NCBI GenBank assembly: GCA_949373095.1
Contig: CASIBY010000002.1
Span: forward strand, 1 to 46,189
From: Candidatus Poseidoniaceae archaeon
GTDB lineage: Archaea > Thermoplasmatota > Poseidoniia > Poseidoniales > Poseidoniaceae
Direction of reading: 5' to 3'
DNA: 46,189 nucleotides
In this document: positions 10,059-18,489 of the stretch, in pieces
Layout: each line of letters opens with the position of its first letter
Position numbering within the stretch: position 1 is the first letter of the stretch
Position numbers and translations under genes: made by a program
The notes under the pieces: model-generated
Told to the model about the DNA's origin: nothing
Seen by the model: the letters and a program-made list of their open reading frames with translations, nothing else
Database searches by the model: none

Positions 10059-12674
10059 ATGCAGGGTAAGAACGTCTTGATTGTGTTGCTGATTGCAGCA
10101 ACGATGATTGCTCCTTCACTTCATTTGAATACGCCTTCCGAACTTGAACATTCTCATCTTCTTGCTCACGCAGGTACGACCGACAGAGTGGTTGTAGACG
10201 GTTCTCCACCAGACATGTCTGCCGACGAGGTCATTCAGTTTGAGGCTATCATTTACGATGCCGTAAACACGGTCATCGTTGGAGATGTGAATTGGTCCGT
10301 ATCAAACGGGACCATTAGCGATGAGGGGTGGTTCTACCCTTGGTCTTCCGGGACGGTTGAAATTACAGCTGAACACGAAGGTATTGAAGGCAGTTCTAAC
10401 ATTACAGTGACCCCCGGTGTTGCGACATCAATTGAAGTGACCAGCACACAATTCTTAGCAAAAGAAGCCGCTCCACTAACTGCTGATTTAATCGACAGTC
10501 GTGGAAATCGTATGGCCGGAAATGAAGGAATGGTATGGGACCTCAATGGTATGTATTTCGGTCAAGGTACGCCTATGTTTACTCCGCAAAGTACCTCACC
10601 ATTTGAATTGAAAGTTCGGTTTAATCAACTTGAAGATTCAGTCAATGCGACAGTATCTGCTGGGTCTCCACATGCATTTGTTTTCAGCCAAAACATGCAA
10701 GTTCGTGCAGGAACAATCACGCTTATCCAACCCACATTAGTTGATCAAAATGGATATGAAATGCCTCTGTCCTTCACACCATCAATTGGCTGGTATGCCG
10801 AGAATGGTTCATTCAATGCGCAAGGTGAGTACTCGGCAACCAATACGGGCCGATGGGCCATTAACGCAACCTCGGGAAACATCACTGGAAGTGGCTTTAT
10901 TGACGTGATTCCTGGTGATGCGGTTGCTTCTGAACTCAAGTTTGTAGATGACCCTGAATTATTTGTCGCTGGAGAGCGTTATGAAGTCGTTTTTGACCGA
11001 AGAGATGAGAACGGATACATCGGCTTTGTGACTCCTGAGATTGATTCCTTGTCAACAGACTCAGGAGGCTTGTCAACTGATGATGGGCATGTTTACTGGA
11101 GTCCTTCTGAAGTAGGCACGGCAACGCTCACCGGCACTGATGGAAGCGTTCCGACTCAACTTGTTGTTGAAGTCGTGCACGGACAAGCAATTGAATTGGT
11201 CATGGCGATTGAGCCAGCCGTTGCTTTTGCTGGAGACCAAGTAGCGATTGTTCTCAATGCTCTTGATGTAAAGGGAAATACTTGGGTCGTTAACGGTACT
11301 ATCAACATGAATATGGGGAATGCTTCACAAATTTCCGACATGGGGACATACCAACTGATACAAGCTACGACGATTCAATCTTGGTATTTTGAGGGGAATT
11401 GGTTTGACAATGAAACAGGTTCGATGTTTGTAGCAACATACGGCTTCGATGTACAACCAGGGCCGCTAGCTTTCATCATGCTTGCAGGGGATGGGGAACA
11501 GGTTCCTGCCGACGGTGAGATTGACCTTTCTCCAGAGTTTTATGATGCATATGGGAATCAACTCTCTGAAATTGATTTGAATTGGACCCTTGATGACTCA
11601 GATATCACTCTTGAAATGATGCTCAATTCCAACCGTTGGGTTGCAACGTCTGTTGGAGGGCACGAGATAAGAGTCAATGCGGATGGTGTCTTCGCAACGA
11701 TCCGACTTACAGTGACCGCAGGAACGGCCCACGGGCTTGTTACAGACATGGATGCTGGCCTCCTAGTAAAAGCTGGAGAGCCCACTGACCTTTTCGTGCA
11801 AGTGGTTGATATTCATGGAAATCTTGCCGAAGCAACTGCAGTTACAACTCCTTTGAACTCTAGCCTTGGTGAACTTGAAGCCTCACCTACTGGTTTGGGA
11901 TTCTGGCAATTTACTGGAAAAGAAAGCGGTTCATATGAACTGATTCTTCAAGAAGAAAACGCCCTGCATGTTATCCCTCTTACTGTTGTTGCAGGCGAAC
12001 CTATCCGTATTCAAGCCAGTTTGAACCGTGAGACGATGGCTGAAGGAGATGTTGTTCTTCTGGAAGCCTTTGGGATCGATGAGTTTGGAAACATCGTTGC
12101 TATAGAAGGGGAAAATACATCGATTGAATGCAATGCAGGAAATGCGAATTTCGTCACCGAAGGAACATGGGAACTCAGTTTGACCGATGGTGGAACGGAC
12201 CGGACATGCACACTTCGATGGAATGGACTGCTTGCTCAAACATTCTTTGACGTCGATGAAGTTCTTCTCGGTGGGGCTGTTGGCTCCACGAATACAGCAA
12301 TGGGCATGGCTGCATTGTTGCTTTGTTTGATTCTTGCAGTCCTCGTCGTTCTCGCTCGAAAGGCTTCCTCTGCTGAAGTTACAGATTGGGTCGATGATGC
12401 GTTTGATGATGAGGATGAGGATGGGGATGGGGATGAGGAGTATGATGAAGAATTCTCTAAAGATCCTGAAATTGTAGATGATGCGCCGTTGACAGAACGC
12501 CACGGCCTGTCTCCAGAAGGTATTGCAGAACTTGCGAAAGAGGCTGGGGCGGTCGGCGTTATGCAAGCTACTCCTTCGACCGAGCAAGGGCAAACTGGTT
12601 GGTATGTTGATGTCTCAGAAGAACTCCAGTATTGGGAAGTTACACCCGAAGGCGAATGGATTCGCCACGAGTAA
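10059..12674 (+). CDS. Membrane-anchored Ig-like repeat surface protein (871 aa)
   Basis: An exported protein paralogous in style to the C-terminal half of its upstream neighbour. A short signal peptide (about 1-20) precedes seven or eight Ig-like/Big-type repeats of about 90-100 residues. Each has an Asp-x-x-Gly-Asn type motif (DSRGN, DVKGN, DAYGN, DIHGN, DEFGN) also present in the 3061-residue protein. One membrane helix lies near 748-768. The cytoplasmic part is strongly acidic (D/E run at about 780-810) and ends in a Trp-containing tail (GWYVDV, QYW, GEWIRHE). It begins 15 nt after the preceding stop, so the two genes probably form one transcript and may act together at the cell surface. 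No enzymatic motif was seen. Molecular function is unknown. Confidence 0.87.
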   Translation: MQGKNVLIVLLIAATMIAPSLHLNTPSELEHSHLLAHAGTTDRVVVDGSPPDMSADEVIQFEAIIYDAVNTVIVGDVNWSVSNGTISDEGWFYPWSSGTVEITAEHEGIEGSSNITVTPGVATSIEVTSTQFLAKEAAPLTADLIDSRGNRMAGNEGMVWDLNGMYFGQGTPMFTPQSTSPFELKVRFNQLEDSVNATVSAGSPHAFVFSQNMQVRAGTITLIQPTLVDQNGYEMPLSFTPSIGWYAENGSFNAQGEYSATNTGRWAINATSGNITGSGFIDVIPGDAVASELKFVDDPELFVAGERYEVVFDRRDENGYIGFVTPEIDSLSTDSGGLSTDDGHVYWSPSEVGTATLTGTDGSVPTQLVVEVVHGQAIELVMAIEPAVAFAGDQVAIVLNALDVKGNTWVVNGTINMNMGNASQISDMGTYQLIQATTIQSWYFEGNWFDNETGSMFVATYGFDVQPGPLAFIMLAGDGEQVPADGEIDLSPEFYDAYGNQLSEIDLNWTLDDSDITLEMMLNSNRWVATSVGGHEIRVNADGVFATIRLTVTAGTAHGLVTDMDAGLLVKAGEPTDLFVQVVDIHGNLAEATAVTTPLNSSLGELEASPTGLGFWQFTGKESGSYELILQEENALHVIPLTVVAGEPIRIQASLNRETMAEGDVVLLEAFGIDEFGNIVAIEGENTSIECNAGNANFVTEGTWELSLTDGGTDRTCTLRWNGLLAQTFFDVDEVLLGGAVGSTNTAMGMAALLLCLILAVLVVLARKASSAEVTDWVDDAFDDEDEDGDGDEEYDEEFSKDPEIVDDAPLTERHGLSPEGIAELAKEAGAVGVMQATPSTEQGQTGWYVDVSEELQYWEVTPEGEWIRHE

Positions 12675-12702
12675 TGATTCGTAATTTATTGGATTACATG
12701 GG

Positions 12703-12753
12703 TTTATGAATTGGACCCCCTCACGGAAGCACAGAGATGATGGCCAACATCAT
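12703..12753 (+). promoter_or_regulatory. Candidate promoter and inverted repeat before the ferritin-like gene
   Basis: A TATA-like tttatgaa at 12703-12710 would place transcription initiation near 12735. An inverted repeat ATGATG-gccaa-CATCAT at 12737-12753 lies right there, 16 nt before the ATG at 12770. This geometry would suit an operator, for example for a metal-responsive repressor, but six-base arms can occur by chance. Confidence 0.3.
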
Positions 12754-12769
12754 ACCAGGATGGATTTGA

Positions 12770-13189
12770 ATGGATACAGAACGACTAATTGAACAACTGA
12801 ATGATGCATTGGGATGGGAGATCCGTGCAGTTAACATGTACGCACACTATGCTGCAAACATCCGTGGGATTCACCGACTTCAACTCTCTCCAATGTTCAC
12901 TACAGAATCAACAGAATCGTTGACACATGCTGACATCGTTCGCCGAGCAATCGTCAAGCTAGGTGGTATTCCCGTTACTGAGCGGAATCCTCATGAAATC
13001 GTCCACAGTGTTGATTTTAGTGAAATGCTTCAGGGAAGTTTGGAAACTGAAACTAAGGCTGCAGAAGTCTATGGGGGGATTATGAACACCATCGGAGATG
13101 GCGGTGATCAAGAAATGTACGACGCTATTGAGCAGATATACCTTGCAGAACTTCGAAGTCTCGAATCGCTCCGCCTGCTCTTGTCTTGA
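12770..13189 (+). CDS. Ferritin-like / bacterioferritin-family protein with incomplete di-iron ligands
   Basis: A 139-residue all-helical protein of the ferritin-like fold. It has two pseudo-repeated E-x-x-A-x-x-x-Y motifs (E17-Y24, E94-Y101) and a THAD motif (H53), as in bacterioferritins and related iron or redox proteins. At the positions where a canonical ferroxidase site would have Glu three residues before H53 and His three residues after E127, I see Ser50 and Ser130. The di-iron centre may therefore be absent or altered, although E46 and E49 lie nearby. The family's typical length is about 155, so this one is slightly short. It has its own upstream intergenic region and faces the catabolic locus convergently with a 15-nt gap. 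Iron storage or oxidative protection is the family role; activity here is uncertain. Confidence 0.7.
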   Translation: MDTERLIEQLNDALGWEIRAVNMYAHYAANIRGIHRLQLSPMFTTESTESLTHADIVRRAIVKLGGIPVTERNPHEIVHSVDFSEMLQGSLETETKAAEVYGGIMNTIGDGGDQEMYDAIEQIYLAELRSLESLRLLLS

Positions 13190-13204
13190 GGCAAGTTGCT
13201 TCCA

Positions 13205-14617
13205 TCATTCTCCAAGATGAACGATAACTTTCATCTCAACTGCAATGGGAGTTGGTAGCGCATCAATCGCTAACGTGGTCCGAGTCGGGCCTACCTTTCC
13301 AAGTGTCTCAGCCCATACTTCATTGTAGCCCGAAAAGTCGCGCTTCATATCGATCAAGAACGTAGTAACATCAACAACTTGGTTCATCGTACCACCCGCT
13401 TCTTCAACTACTCGGCGAACGTTTTCAACCACTGCGTGAGTTTGAGCCTTGATGTCGTAATTTAGCGGCTCACCGTTTTCATCATGGATTGGACCGCCGG
13501 GGATTGCATTCGTGCCTGGTTGTCGTGGGCCAACGCCGGAGAGGTAGAGCATGTTTCCAACCCTTCGAGCATGGGGATAAGCTCCCACAGGTTTGGGGGC
13601 ACTATCGGTATTAACAGAACCTTCTCTTTCGGTCGGCTCCCAGAGTTCAGGTCCACTGTTCTGATTCGAGGCAGGTGTGAGTTCTTCAGCTTGAATCTCT
13701 TCAGCAGCGTCTAGAACGCCACGCTCACCGTGGAAATATTCAATGTCTTCTTCATCGTATTCCTTGTCTCCGACACCAGATGGTGTCGGGTCAAGATGGA
13801 CGACTGCTCCACCTGCACCGTGAATGGCTTCGTAAGCCATGACGTTTCCAGTCAAGTCGTTGCGGTTTCCATTCATGGCAGAAAGCCACCACATAGGCTT
13901 GAATGCAACAACTTTCTGAACACGGATTTGTTGCTGAATTGTACGGGAGAGTTGTCCAACATCTTCCAAGCGCCCTTGTCTAAGGAATTCAAGGATTTTT
14001 TGATTCCATTCATGGTCTTTGAGTGAGTGAATCTTATCTTCGGACGGTTCAATGAAGTCAGTGAACATACGGTTTGATAGCGACATTGCAGTGACTGCTA
14101 CAACCTTTTTCCCTTGAGCCTTAATTACGTCGAGGCATGCTTTTGCCATCACGGTTGTCTCGGAACGGTTTGCATAGACATTGGAGGATACGATTACAGC
14201 GGGAATTTTATTGTCGGGATTGAGCAATGTCAAAGCAACAACTGAACCCACGTCAATTGGAAACCCCTTGTAGTTGACGCAACGACTCTGCAATCCTCTG
14301 GCCTTGTTCGCTTCGTCCCATGCATGAGCAAATTTTTGGTCAATATTGAACGAATATGGGATGGAGCCTAGGTCGTGAAAATCATGGTCAACCATGACCC
14401 ATTCTGGGTTTGGGTCAGATTGAATTTGGTGGCCGATCACAGAGGGCCAGGTAGTTGAGTAAACAACGATCAAATCCGCATCAAGTTCACGAATAGTTTG
14501 AGCTGCTTGGTCAAAGGCTTCCCTGAGTCTTTTCCATCCCGGGTTTTGGTCTGGAGCAAGGACTGTATGAGGGTGTACCGGGACAACAAAAGATGCTACA
14601 ATCTCACCTTCGCTCAT
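13205..14617 (-). CDS. LigB-type extradiol dioxygenase non-catalytic subunit fused to 2-aminomuconate-deaminase-like RidA domain
   Basis: A two-domain protein of 470 residues. Residues 1 to about 305 match the LigB fold of the catalytic neighbour, with parallel segments. The metal His of the neighbour's SPHW is Thr here (STTW), and its SHRH catalytic region is SNRM. This resembles the non-catalytic alpha subunit of 2-aminophenol 1,6-dioxygenase (AmnA). After an acidic linker, residues 339-470 are a RidA/YjgF domain with R446 and E461 at the family's carboxylate-binding Arg and Glu positions. Its GVGPRQPG and ALPTPIAVE segments are, as I recall, typical of 2-aminomuconate deaminase (AmnD/NbaF). 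Its ATG overlaps the neighbour's TGA (ATGA) and follows a GGAGG ribosome binding site 7 nt away, so the two are translationally coupled. The fusion would join ring cleavage to the later deamination. Substrate is inferred, not proven. Confidence 0.85.
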   Translation of the reverse strand: MSEGEIVASFVVPVHPHTVLAPDQNPGWKRLREAFDQAAQTIRELDADLIVVYSTTWPSVIGHQIQSDPNPEWVMVDHDFHDLGSIPYSFNIDQKFAHAWDEANKARGLQSRCVNYKGFPIDVGSVVALTLLNPDNKIPAVIVSSNVYANRSETTVMAKACLDVIKAQGKKVVAVTAMSLSNRMFTDFIEPSEDKIHSLKDHEWNQKILEFLRQGRLEDVGQLSRTIQQQIRVQKVVAFKPMWWLSAMNGNRNDLTGNVMAYEAIHGAGGAVVHLDPTPSGVGDKEYDEEDIEYFHGERGVLDAAEEIQAEELTPASNQNSGPELWEPTEREGSVNTDSAPKPVGAYPHARRVGNMLYLSGVGPRQPGTNAIPGGPIHDENGEPLNYDIKAQTHAVVENVRRVVEEAGGTMNQVVDVTTFLIDMKRDFSGYNEVWAETLGKVGPTRTTLAIDALPTPIAVEMKVIVHLGE

Positions 14618-15516
14618 TCATCTCCCTCCTCATGAGCATGGCACGGCCATTCCACAATTGCATTTCCAGTTCCGATGATGGTTCCATAGCCGTGAAGAAT
14701 AGCAGGGTAGTCGGGTACATTCAGTGTTGAAAGCAACCATGAAAATGCCCCTCCGTCACTTTCCGCGATGGCTTGTTCAGTAAATTCAGGCATTTCATCC
14801 AAGATACGCTGACTTTGTCCTTTGACCATGTAATCGATCATGCGCATGTCCCATAGATGCATGGCGTGGCTCGTAATGTGCTCTTTGCTCATATCTTCAG
14901 GAACCTCTGATTCGGTCGTGAAATGTCGGTGTGAAAGAGAGTTACTTGCGATAACAACGACCCTCTTTCCACTCTCCTCAATCGCTTTCCGTGTGACCTT
15001 TCCAAGTTCAATCATCATGTCTTGCATCACTTCAACGGAATAGTATTGGCTCGAGCGGTTGCTTGAAATGACCACCATGGGTTTGTCCCATGAGGGGTTG
15101 AACATGTGTCCTGTTACAATGGTTCCATAGTCGACTCTGAAGTCGGGGTTCTCCATTAGTTTAACAGACAATCCAGAGGCTTGTGCTTCGTTGTGGATTG
15201 CTTTTGTGAGGTCAACATCAATGTTCAAATCGTAGTGATAACGGAATAGGTTTGGAAATACTGGGTCAACTGAAAGTCCTTCGAAATGAGGAAGTCCGAG
15301 AAAATGTGTTCCTACATAGGTTTGCCAGTGAGGTGAAAGTACCACGATAGCGTCATATTCAACATCGGCTAATGAAGCACGAAGACGTTCATATCCCCAT
15401 CGGAGTTGTTCCCAACCACCTTCAGCAGTGGGCTCATTTTGAGGTGGATTTTCAGCGTAAACCAAATGTGGTGGATGCGGAGCAAGACATCCTGCAACAA
15501 TTTTTCCTTTCCCCAT
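14614..15516 (-). CDS. LigB-type extradiol ring-cleavage dioxygenase, catalytic (beta) subunit
   Basis: A 300-residue class III extradiol dioxygenase of the LigB/AmnB type, which uses non-haem Fe(II) and O2 to open a dihydroxy- or aminohydroxy-benzene ring next to its hydroxyl. Predicted iron and catalytic residues are present: PHPPH (H14, H17) near the N-terminus, SPHW with H63, and SHRH in the second half. A Glu in the AESDGG segment is a candidate third iron ligand. I chose the ATG at 15514-15516 because the protein then starts MGKGKIVAGC as in relatives; the frame is open 15 codons further upstream. It is the first gene of a two-gene unit with the fused alpha-RidA partner. A palindrome at 15536-15547 lies 20 nt upstream. 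Homologues act on protocatechuate, homoprotocatechuate or 2-aminophenol; the fused deaminase favours an aminophenol. Confidence 0.88.
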   Translation of the reverse strand: MGKGKIVAGCLAPHPPHLVYAENPPQNEPTAEGGWEQLRWGYERLRASLADVEYDAIVVLSPHWQTYVGTHFLGLPHFEGLSVDPVFPNLFRYHYDLNIDVDLTKAIHNEAQASGLSVKLMENPDFRVDYGTIVTGHMFNPSWDKPMVVISSNRSSQYYSVEVMQDMMIELGKVTRKAIEESGKRVVVIASNSLSHRHFTTESEVPEDMSKEHITSHAMHLWDMRMIDYMVKGQSQRILDEMPEFTEQAIAESDGGAFSWLLSTLNVPDYPAILHGYGTIIGTGNAIVEWPCHAHEEGDE

Positions 15517-15535
15517 GATTATCCCATACTGAACT

Positions 15536-15547
15536 GCCCTAAAGGGC
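15536..15547. promoter_or_regulatory. Palindrome GCCCTAAAGGGC upstream of the dioxygenase genes
   Basis: Five-base arms around AA, ending 20 nt before the dioxygenase ATG. The CCCTAAAGGG core recurs at 38248-38257, 22 nt before the lonB ATG (21 nt if the full palindrome is counted). The centre lies about 25 nt upstream of the start, where the TATA box of a leaderless archaeal transcript would sit. It could therefore be a promoter element, or an operator overlapping one. Confidence 0.4.
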
Positions 15548-15604
15548 CATCGGATTTGCATTCTGTTTGCTCTCTACAAGCCAAGTCTCAAACACCACGA
15601 AGAT

Positions 15605-16144
15605 TTGGAGAGATATGTGTCAGAGGTAGGGGATGATGACGCTCCTGTTGATGGAGAGACTGTAAGTCATGAAATCCCGGTCTCTGGAGAATTCGTGTTA
15701 CCAACCTCCGCCGATTGGAACGAAACTTGGACCAATGTAGGCATTCCCACCTTCTTCGGAGCGATTGTAGGCGCGATTTGGCAATTACAGATTCAGGCTC
15801 GTTTGGGCACCGTTTGGCCCAATCCAGTTCAAGCAGCCTTACTCGCTATGTTGCTGTTTTCTCCTCTTTTCCATCGTTGGCTTACGCCTCATGAACAATC
15901 CAAATGGATGCAGTATTCCCTTGGCGTTCTTCTCCCTATAACCTATCTCGTCGGGATATGGTTTGTCCCTGGACTGACCGGTATGTTCTGTGGAGGGTAT
16001 CTTGCTTCCATCCTATGGATTTGGATGTGCACATCCTGGTGGCGTTTCAATCTCCCACCGTTCCGAAGTGCTCTGTGGCACACATTGGGCGTTAACATTG
16101 GGGCTTTGGGTGGCTCTGTGCTGACGTACAATCTCTTTCTGTGA
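15605..16144 (+). CDS. Hypothetical multi-pass membrane protein
   Basis: A 179-residue protein with an acidic soluble N-terminus (about 1-40) and four or five predicted hydrophobic segments (about 46-62, 76-92, 105-125, 127-147, 158-178). I do not recognise a family. There is no ATG near the front: the start is TTG at 15605 or GTG at 15617. It sits divergently from the dioxygenase pair and runs head-on into panB. Its TGA ends at 16144 and the panB stop begins at 16145, leaving no spacer. Its place between the two halves of a catabolic locus allows a transport or membrane-association role, but nothing in the sequence shows one. Confidence 0.65.
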   Translation: MERYVSEVGDDDAPVDGETVSHEIPVSGEFVLPTSADWNETWTNVGIPTFFGAIVGAIWQLQIQARLGTVWPNPVQAALLAMLLFSPLFHRWLTPHEQSKWMQYSLGVLLPITYLVGIWFVPGLTGMFCGGYLASILWIWMCTSWWRFNLPPFRSALWHTLGVNIGALGGSVLTYNLFL

Positions 16145-16966
16145 TCAGGACGTGTAGGATTCATCTTCGTTCGGGAATTGGCCCGAGCGAACATCACTGC
16201 AATACGACTTCAATGCTCCATCGATTTCTTCCGCTAGATTGAGATAACGACGGAGGAAACGGGGTGAGAAATCCATAGTGATTCCAAGAACATCATGGAG
16301 GACGAGAACTTGTCCGTCAACATCAGGTCCCGCTCCGATTCCAATCGTTGGAATGTCAATGGCTTCAGTAACTCGCTTTGCGAGTTCCCGGGGAATCTTT
16401 TCAAGCACGATAGCGAAACAACCTGCTTCCTCAAGAATTTTAGCATCTTCAATGAGTTTCTCAGCTTCTTCATCTTCTTTTGCACGGACAGAATAGGTTC
16501 CAAACTTGTATATCGACTGAGGTGTCAATCCTAGGTGGCCCATGACGGGAATGCCGGCGGTGAGGATACGTTGAACGGATTCAACGATTTCAGCCCCTCC
16601 TTCAAGTTTAACAGCATGGCCGCTTGATTCTTTCATGATGCGGATGGCTGACTCAAGAGCGTTCTTAGAATTTCCTTGATAGGTGCCAAAGGGCATGTCA
16701 ACCACCAAGAGTGCTCTGTCAACGGCCCGTTCCACACACTGCGCATGGTAGATCATGTGGTCAAGCGTCATGGGTACAGTTGTTGCTTGCCCGGCCATGA
16801 CATTGGAGGCCGAATCTCCGACCAAAATGACGTCAACTCCTGCTTGGTCAACAAGCCGAGCCAAGGAATAATCGTAGGCTGTAAGCATGGTGATTTTTTC
16901 ACCAGCACGCATCATTTCTTGAAGCGTGTTGGTCGTCACTTTGCGTGCCTTTCCATGAACCGACAT
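16145..16966 (-). CDS. panB: 3-methyl-2-oxobutanoate hydroxymethyltransferase (ketopantoate synthase)
   Basis: PanB transfers a hydroxymethyl group from 5,10-methylenetetrahydrofolate to 2-oxoisovalerate, making ketopantoate for pantothenate and coenzyme A. The 273 residues match the family length. Expected TIM-barrel motifs are seen: LTAYDY, VGDS with D51, VVDMPFGTY with D90, and the K120-L-E122 pair; these correspond to the metal- and substrate-binding residues of bacterial PanB. Glycine-rich IGIGAG and DVLG segments follow. It is 72 nt downstream of the ALDH in the same direction, so read-through from the catabolic run is possible, though a biosynthetic gene may have its own promoter in that gap. 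Function call is firm. Confidence 0.95.
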   Translation of the reverse strand: MSVHGKARKVTTNTLQEMMRAGEKITMLTAYDYSLARLVDQAGVDVILVGDSASNVMAGQATTVPMTLDHMIYHAQCVERAVDRALLVVDMPFGTYQGNSKNALESAIRIMKESSGHAVKLEGGAEIVESVQRILTAGIPVMGHLGLTPQSIYKFGTYSVRAKEDEEAEKLIEDAKILEEAGCFAIVLEKIPRELAKRVTEAIDIPTIGIGAGPDVDGQVLVLHDVLGITMDFSPRFLRRYLNLAEEIDGALKSYCSDVRSGQFPNEDESYTS

Positions 16967-17038
16967 GGTTCTCCCACTGGCCCAGTTGATTTGAATGCCT
17001 CGCTTTGACTTTCGGGGGACAATTCTGCCAGTTTTAGT

Positions 17039-18487
17039 CTAAGGTTGCATGACACAAACATTGGTCATTTCAGAAAAGAAACTCATTGACCATGTGCCGC
17101 CTTCTCGTCCAACACCAGATTGTTTGACGCCTCCGAAAGGCGTCCGTAGGTCACGGTTTAACCATGTGTTCACCCATACAATTCCAGTTTCCATACGCTC
17201 TGCAAAGGCTCGGCCGCGCTCAATATCAGCCGTCCAAACCGAGCCAGCAAGTCCGTAATCCGTACAGTTAGCCATCATTACAGCCTCATCTTCATCTTTG
17301 TAGGCATGAAGGGTGACAACGGGACCAAAGATTTCCTCAGTTGCGGTACGAGCGGTATGGGGAAGTCCTCCAATAACAGTCGGGCGTAGGAATGCTCCGT
17401 CGGGATGAACTCCAGATGCTCCAGAATTTGCCTTTGTACCACCAGTTAGGAGCATCCCGCCTTCTTGAATCCCAAGTTGGATGTAAGATTCAACTTTTTC
17501 AAGATGTGCAAGCGAAATAACAGCTCCCATTTGGGTGTCATCATCCAGCGGGTTTCCAAGTTTGAGACGTTCAACACCCTCAACGAACTTCGCTGAAACT
17601 TCGTCGTACATAGAGTGAGGAATGAGTACTCTTGAGCCACACAAGCAAACTTGCCCTGAGTTTGTGAACGAGGCGCGGACGAGGTCGTCTACGATGTCAT
17701 CGACTGGGGCATCGTCAAGGAGAATCGTGGCATTTTTCCCGCCAAGTTCTAGTGAGAGTTTCTTGAACATCGGTGCAGCAGTGGCGGCAACAATTCTTCC
17801 TGTTGCAGTTCCTCCAGTGAAAGAGATTGCCTTGATGTTTGGATGTTCAACGATGGCTTGCCCAACTTCCGGTCCAAGTCCATGTACGAGATTGAATACT
17901 CCAGCAGGCAAGTTGAGTTCATGAAGTGTCTCAGCGAGCAAGTTCGCAGTCAAGGGTGTCATTTCAGACGGTTTGGCTACGATGGTATTTCCCATCAATA
18001 AGGCAGGTGCGACCTTCCATGTAAGGAGATAAAGCGGTAGATTCCAAGGAGTGATGAGCCCAACACATCCAACTGGAGAGCGATGGACGTAATTGATGGC
18101 ACCGTGGGCTTCAAATTCCATGGGCTCTTGTTCTCTTGCATAGTTTGCAAAGAAACGAAAATTGCTTACTGACCTTGCAGCGTCCACACGCCGAGAAAGG
18201 GAAATTGGTTTTCCAGTATCCTTTGTTTCAAGTTGGGCAATTTGCTCAGCCTTCGCCTCAAGGGCATCAGCGATACGGTCAAGCCATAGAATTCGGTCTT
18301 CAAATGTGGTTGCTTTCCAAGACGCCTCCGCTGCAGCCGCAGCAACGGTGGCTTTGTTGACATCGGTTGATGATGAACGAGGAATGGTGGTGATGATTTC
18401 GTTGGTGGCTGGATTGATGTTTTCCAACGTTTTGGCCGAATCAGCCTCTACAAACGAACCACCGATGTAGTTGAGGAGTGGTTTCAT
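17039..18487 (-). CDS. Aldehyde dehydrogenase, 2-aminomuconic/2-hydroxymuconic semialdehyde dehydrogenase type
   Basis: A NAD(P)-dependent aldehyde dehydrogenase of 482 residues. Catalytic residues are in place, counting from the preferred ATG at 18485-18487: TPWN with N149, LELGG with E247, and the nucleophile C281 in NSGQVC. The C-terminal VNTWLNRDLRTPFGG and SGVGREGG signature resembles the ALDH8/AmnC/HMS-dehydrogenase group that oxidises ring-cleavage semialdehydes. The frame is open to an ATG at 18535, but that would overlap the asparaginase-like gene by 46 nt. The chosen start gives the normal family N-terminus two bases after that gene's TGA. It would oxidise the semialdehyde made by the LigB pair and hand the product to the RidA domain. 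Exact substrate is inferred. Confidence 0.88.
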   Translation of the reverse strand: MKPLLNYIGGSFVEADSAKTLENINPATNEIITTIPRSSSTDVNKATVAAAAAEASWKATTFEDRILWLDRIADALEAKAEQIAQLETKDTGKPISLSRRVDAARSVSNFRFFANYAREQEPMEFEAHGAINYVHRSPVGCVGLITPWNLPLYLLTWKVAPALLMGNTIVAKPSEMTPLTANLLAETLHELNLPAGVFNLVHGLGPEVGQAIVEHPNIKAISFTGGTATGRIVAATAAPMFKKLSLELGGKNATILLDDAPVDDIVDDLVRASFTNSGQVCLCGSRVLIPHSMYDEVSAKFVEGVERLKLGNPLDDDTQMGAVISLAHLEKVESYIQLGIQEGGMLLTGGTKANSGASGVHPDGAFLRPTVIGGLPHTARTATEEIFGPVVTLHAYKDEDEAVMMANCTDYGLAGSVWTADIERGRAFAERMETGIVWVNTWLNRDLRTPFGGVKQSGVGREGGTWSMSFFSEMTNVCVMQP

Positions 18488-18489
18488 CT

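Noticed and set aside
9697-10209. 170-codon open frame antisense to the acidic/Pro-rich tail of the giant surface protein
   Set aside because: It is the complement of low-complexity GAT/GAA and GPSGPAP codons, giving His/Leu-rich repeats with no family resemblance. The plus-strand reading is clearly coding.
11931-12593. 220-codon open frame antisense to the 871-residue surface protein
   Set aside because: It lies wholly inside a better-supported gene with signal peptide, Ig-like repeats and membrane helix. Its product has no coherent domain and looks like a by-product of codon bias.
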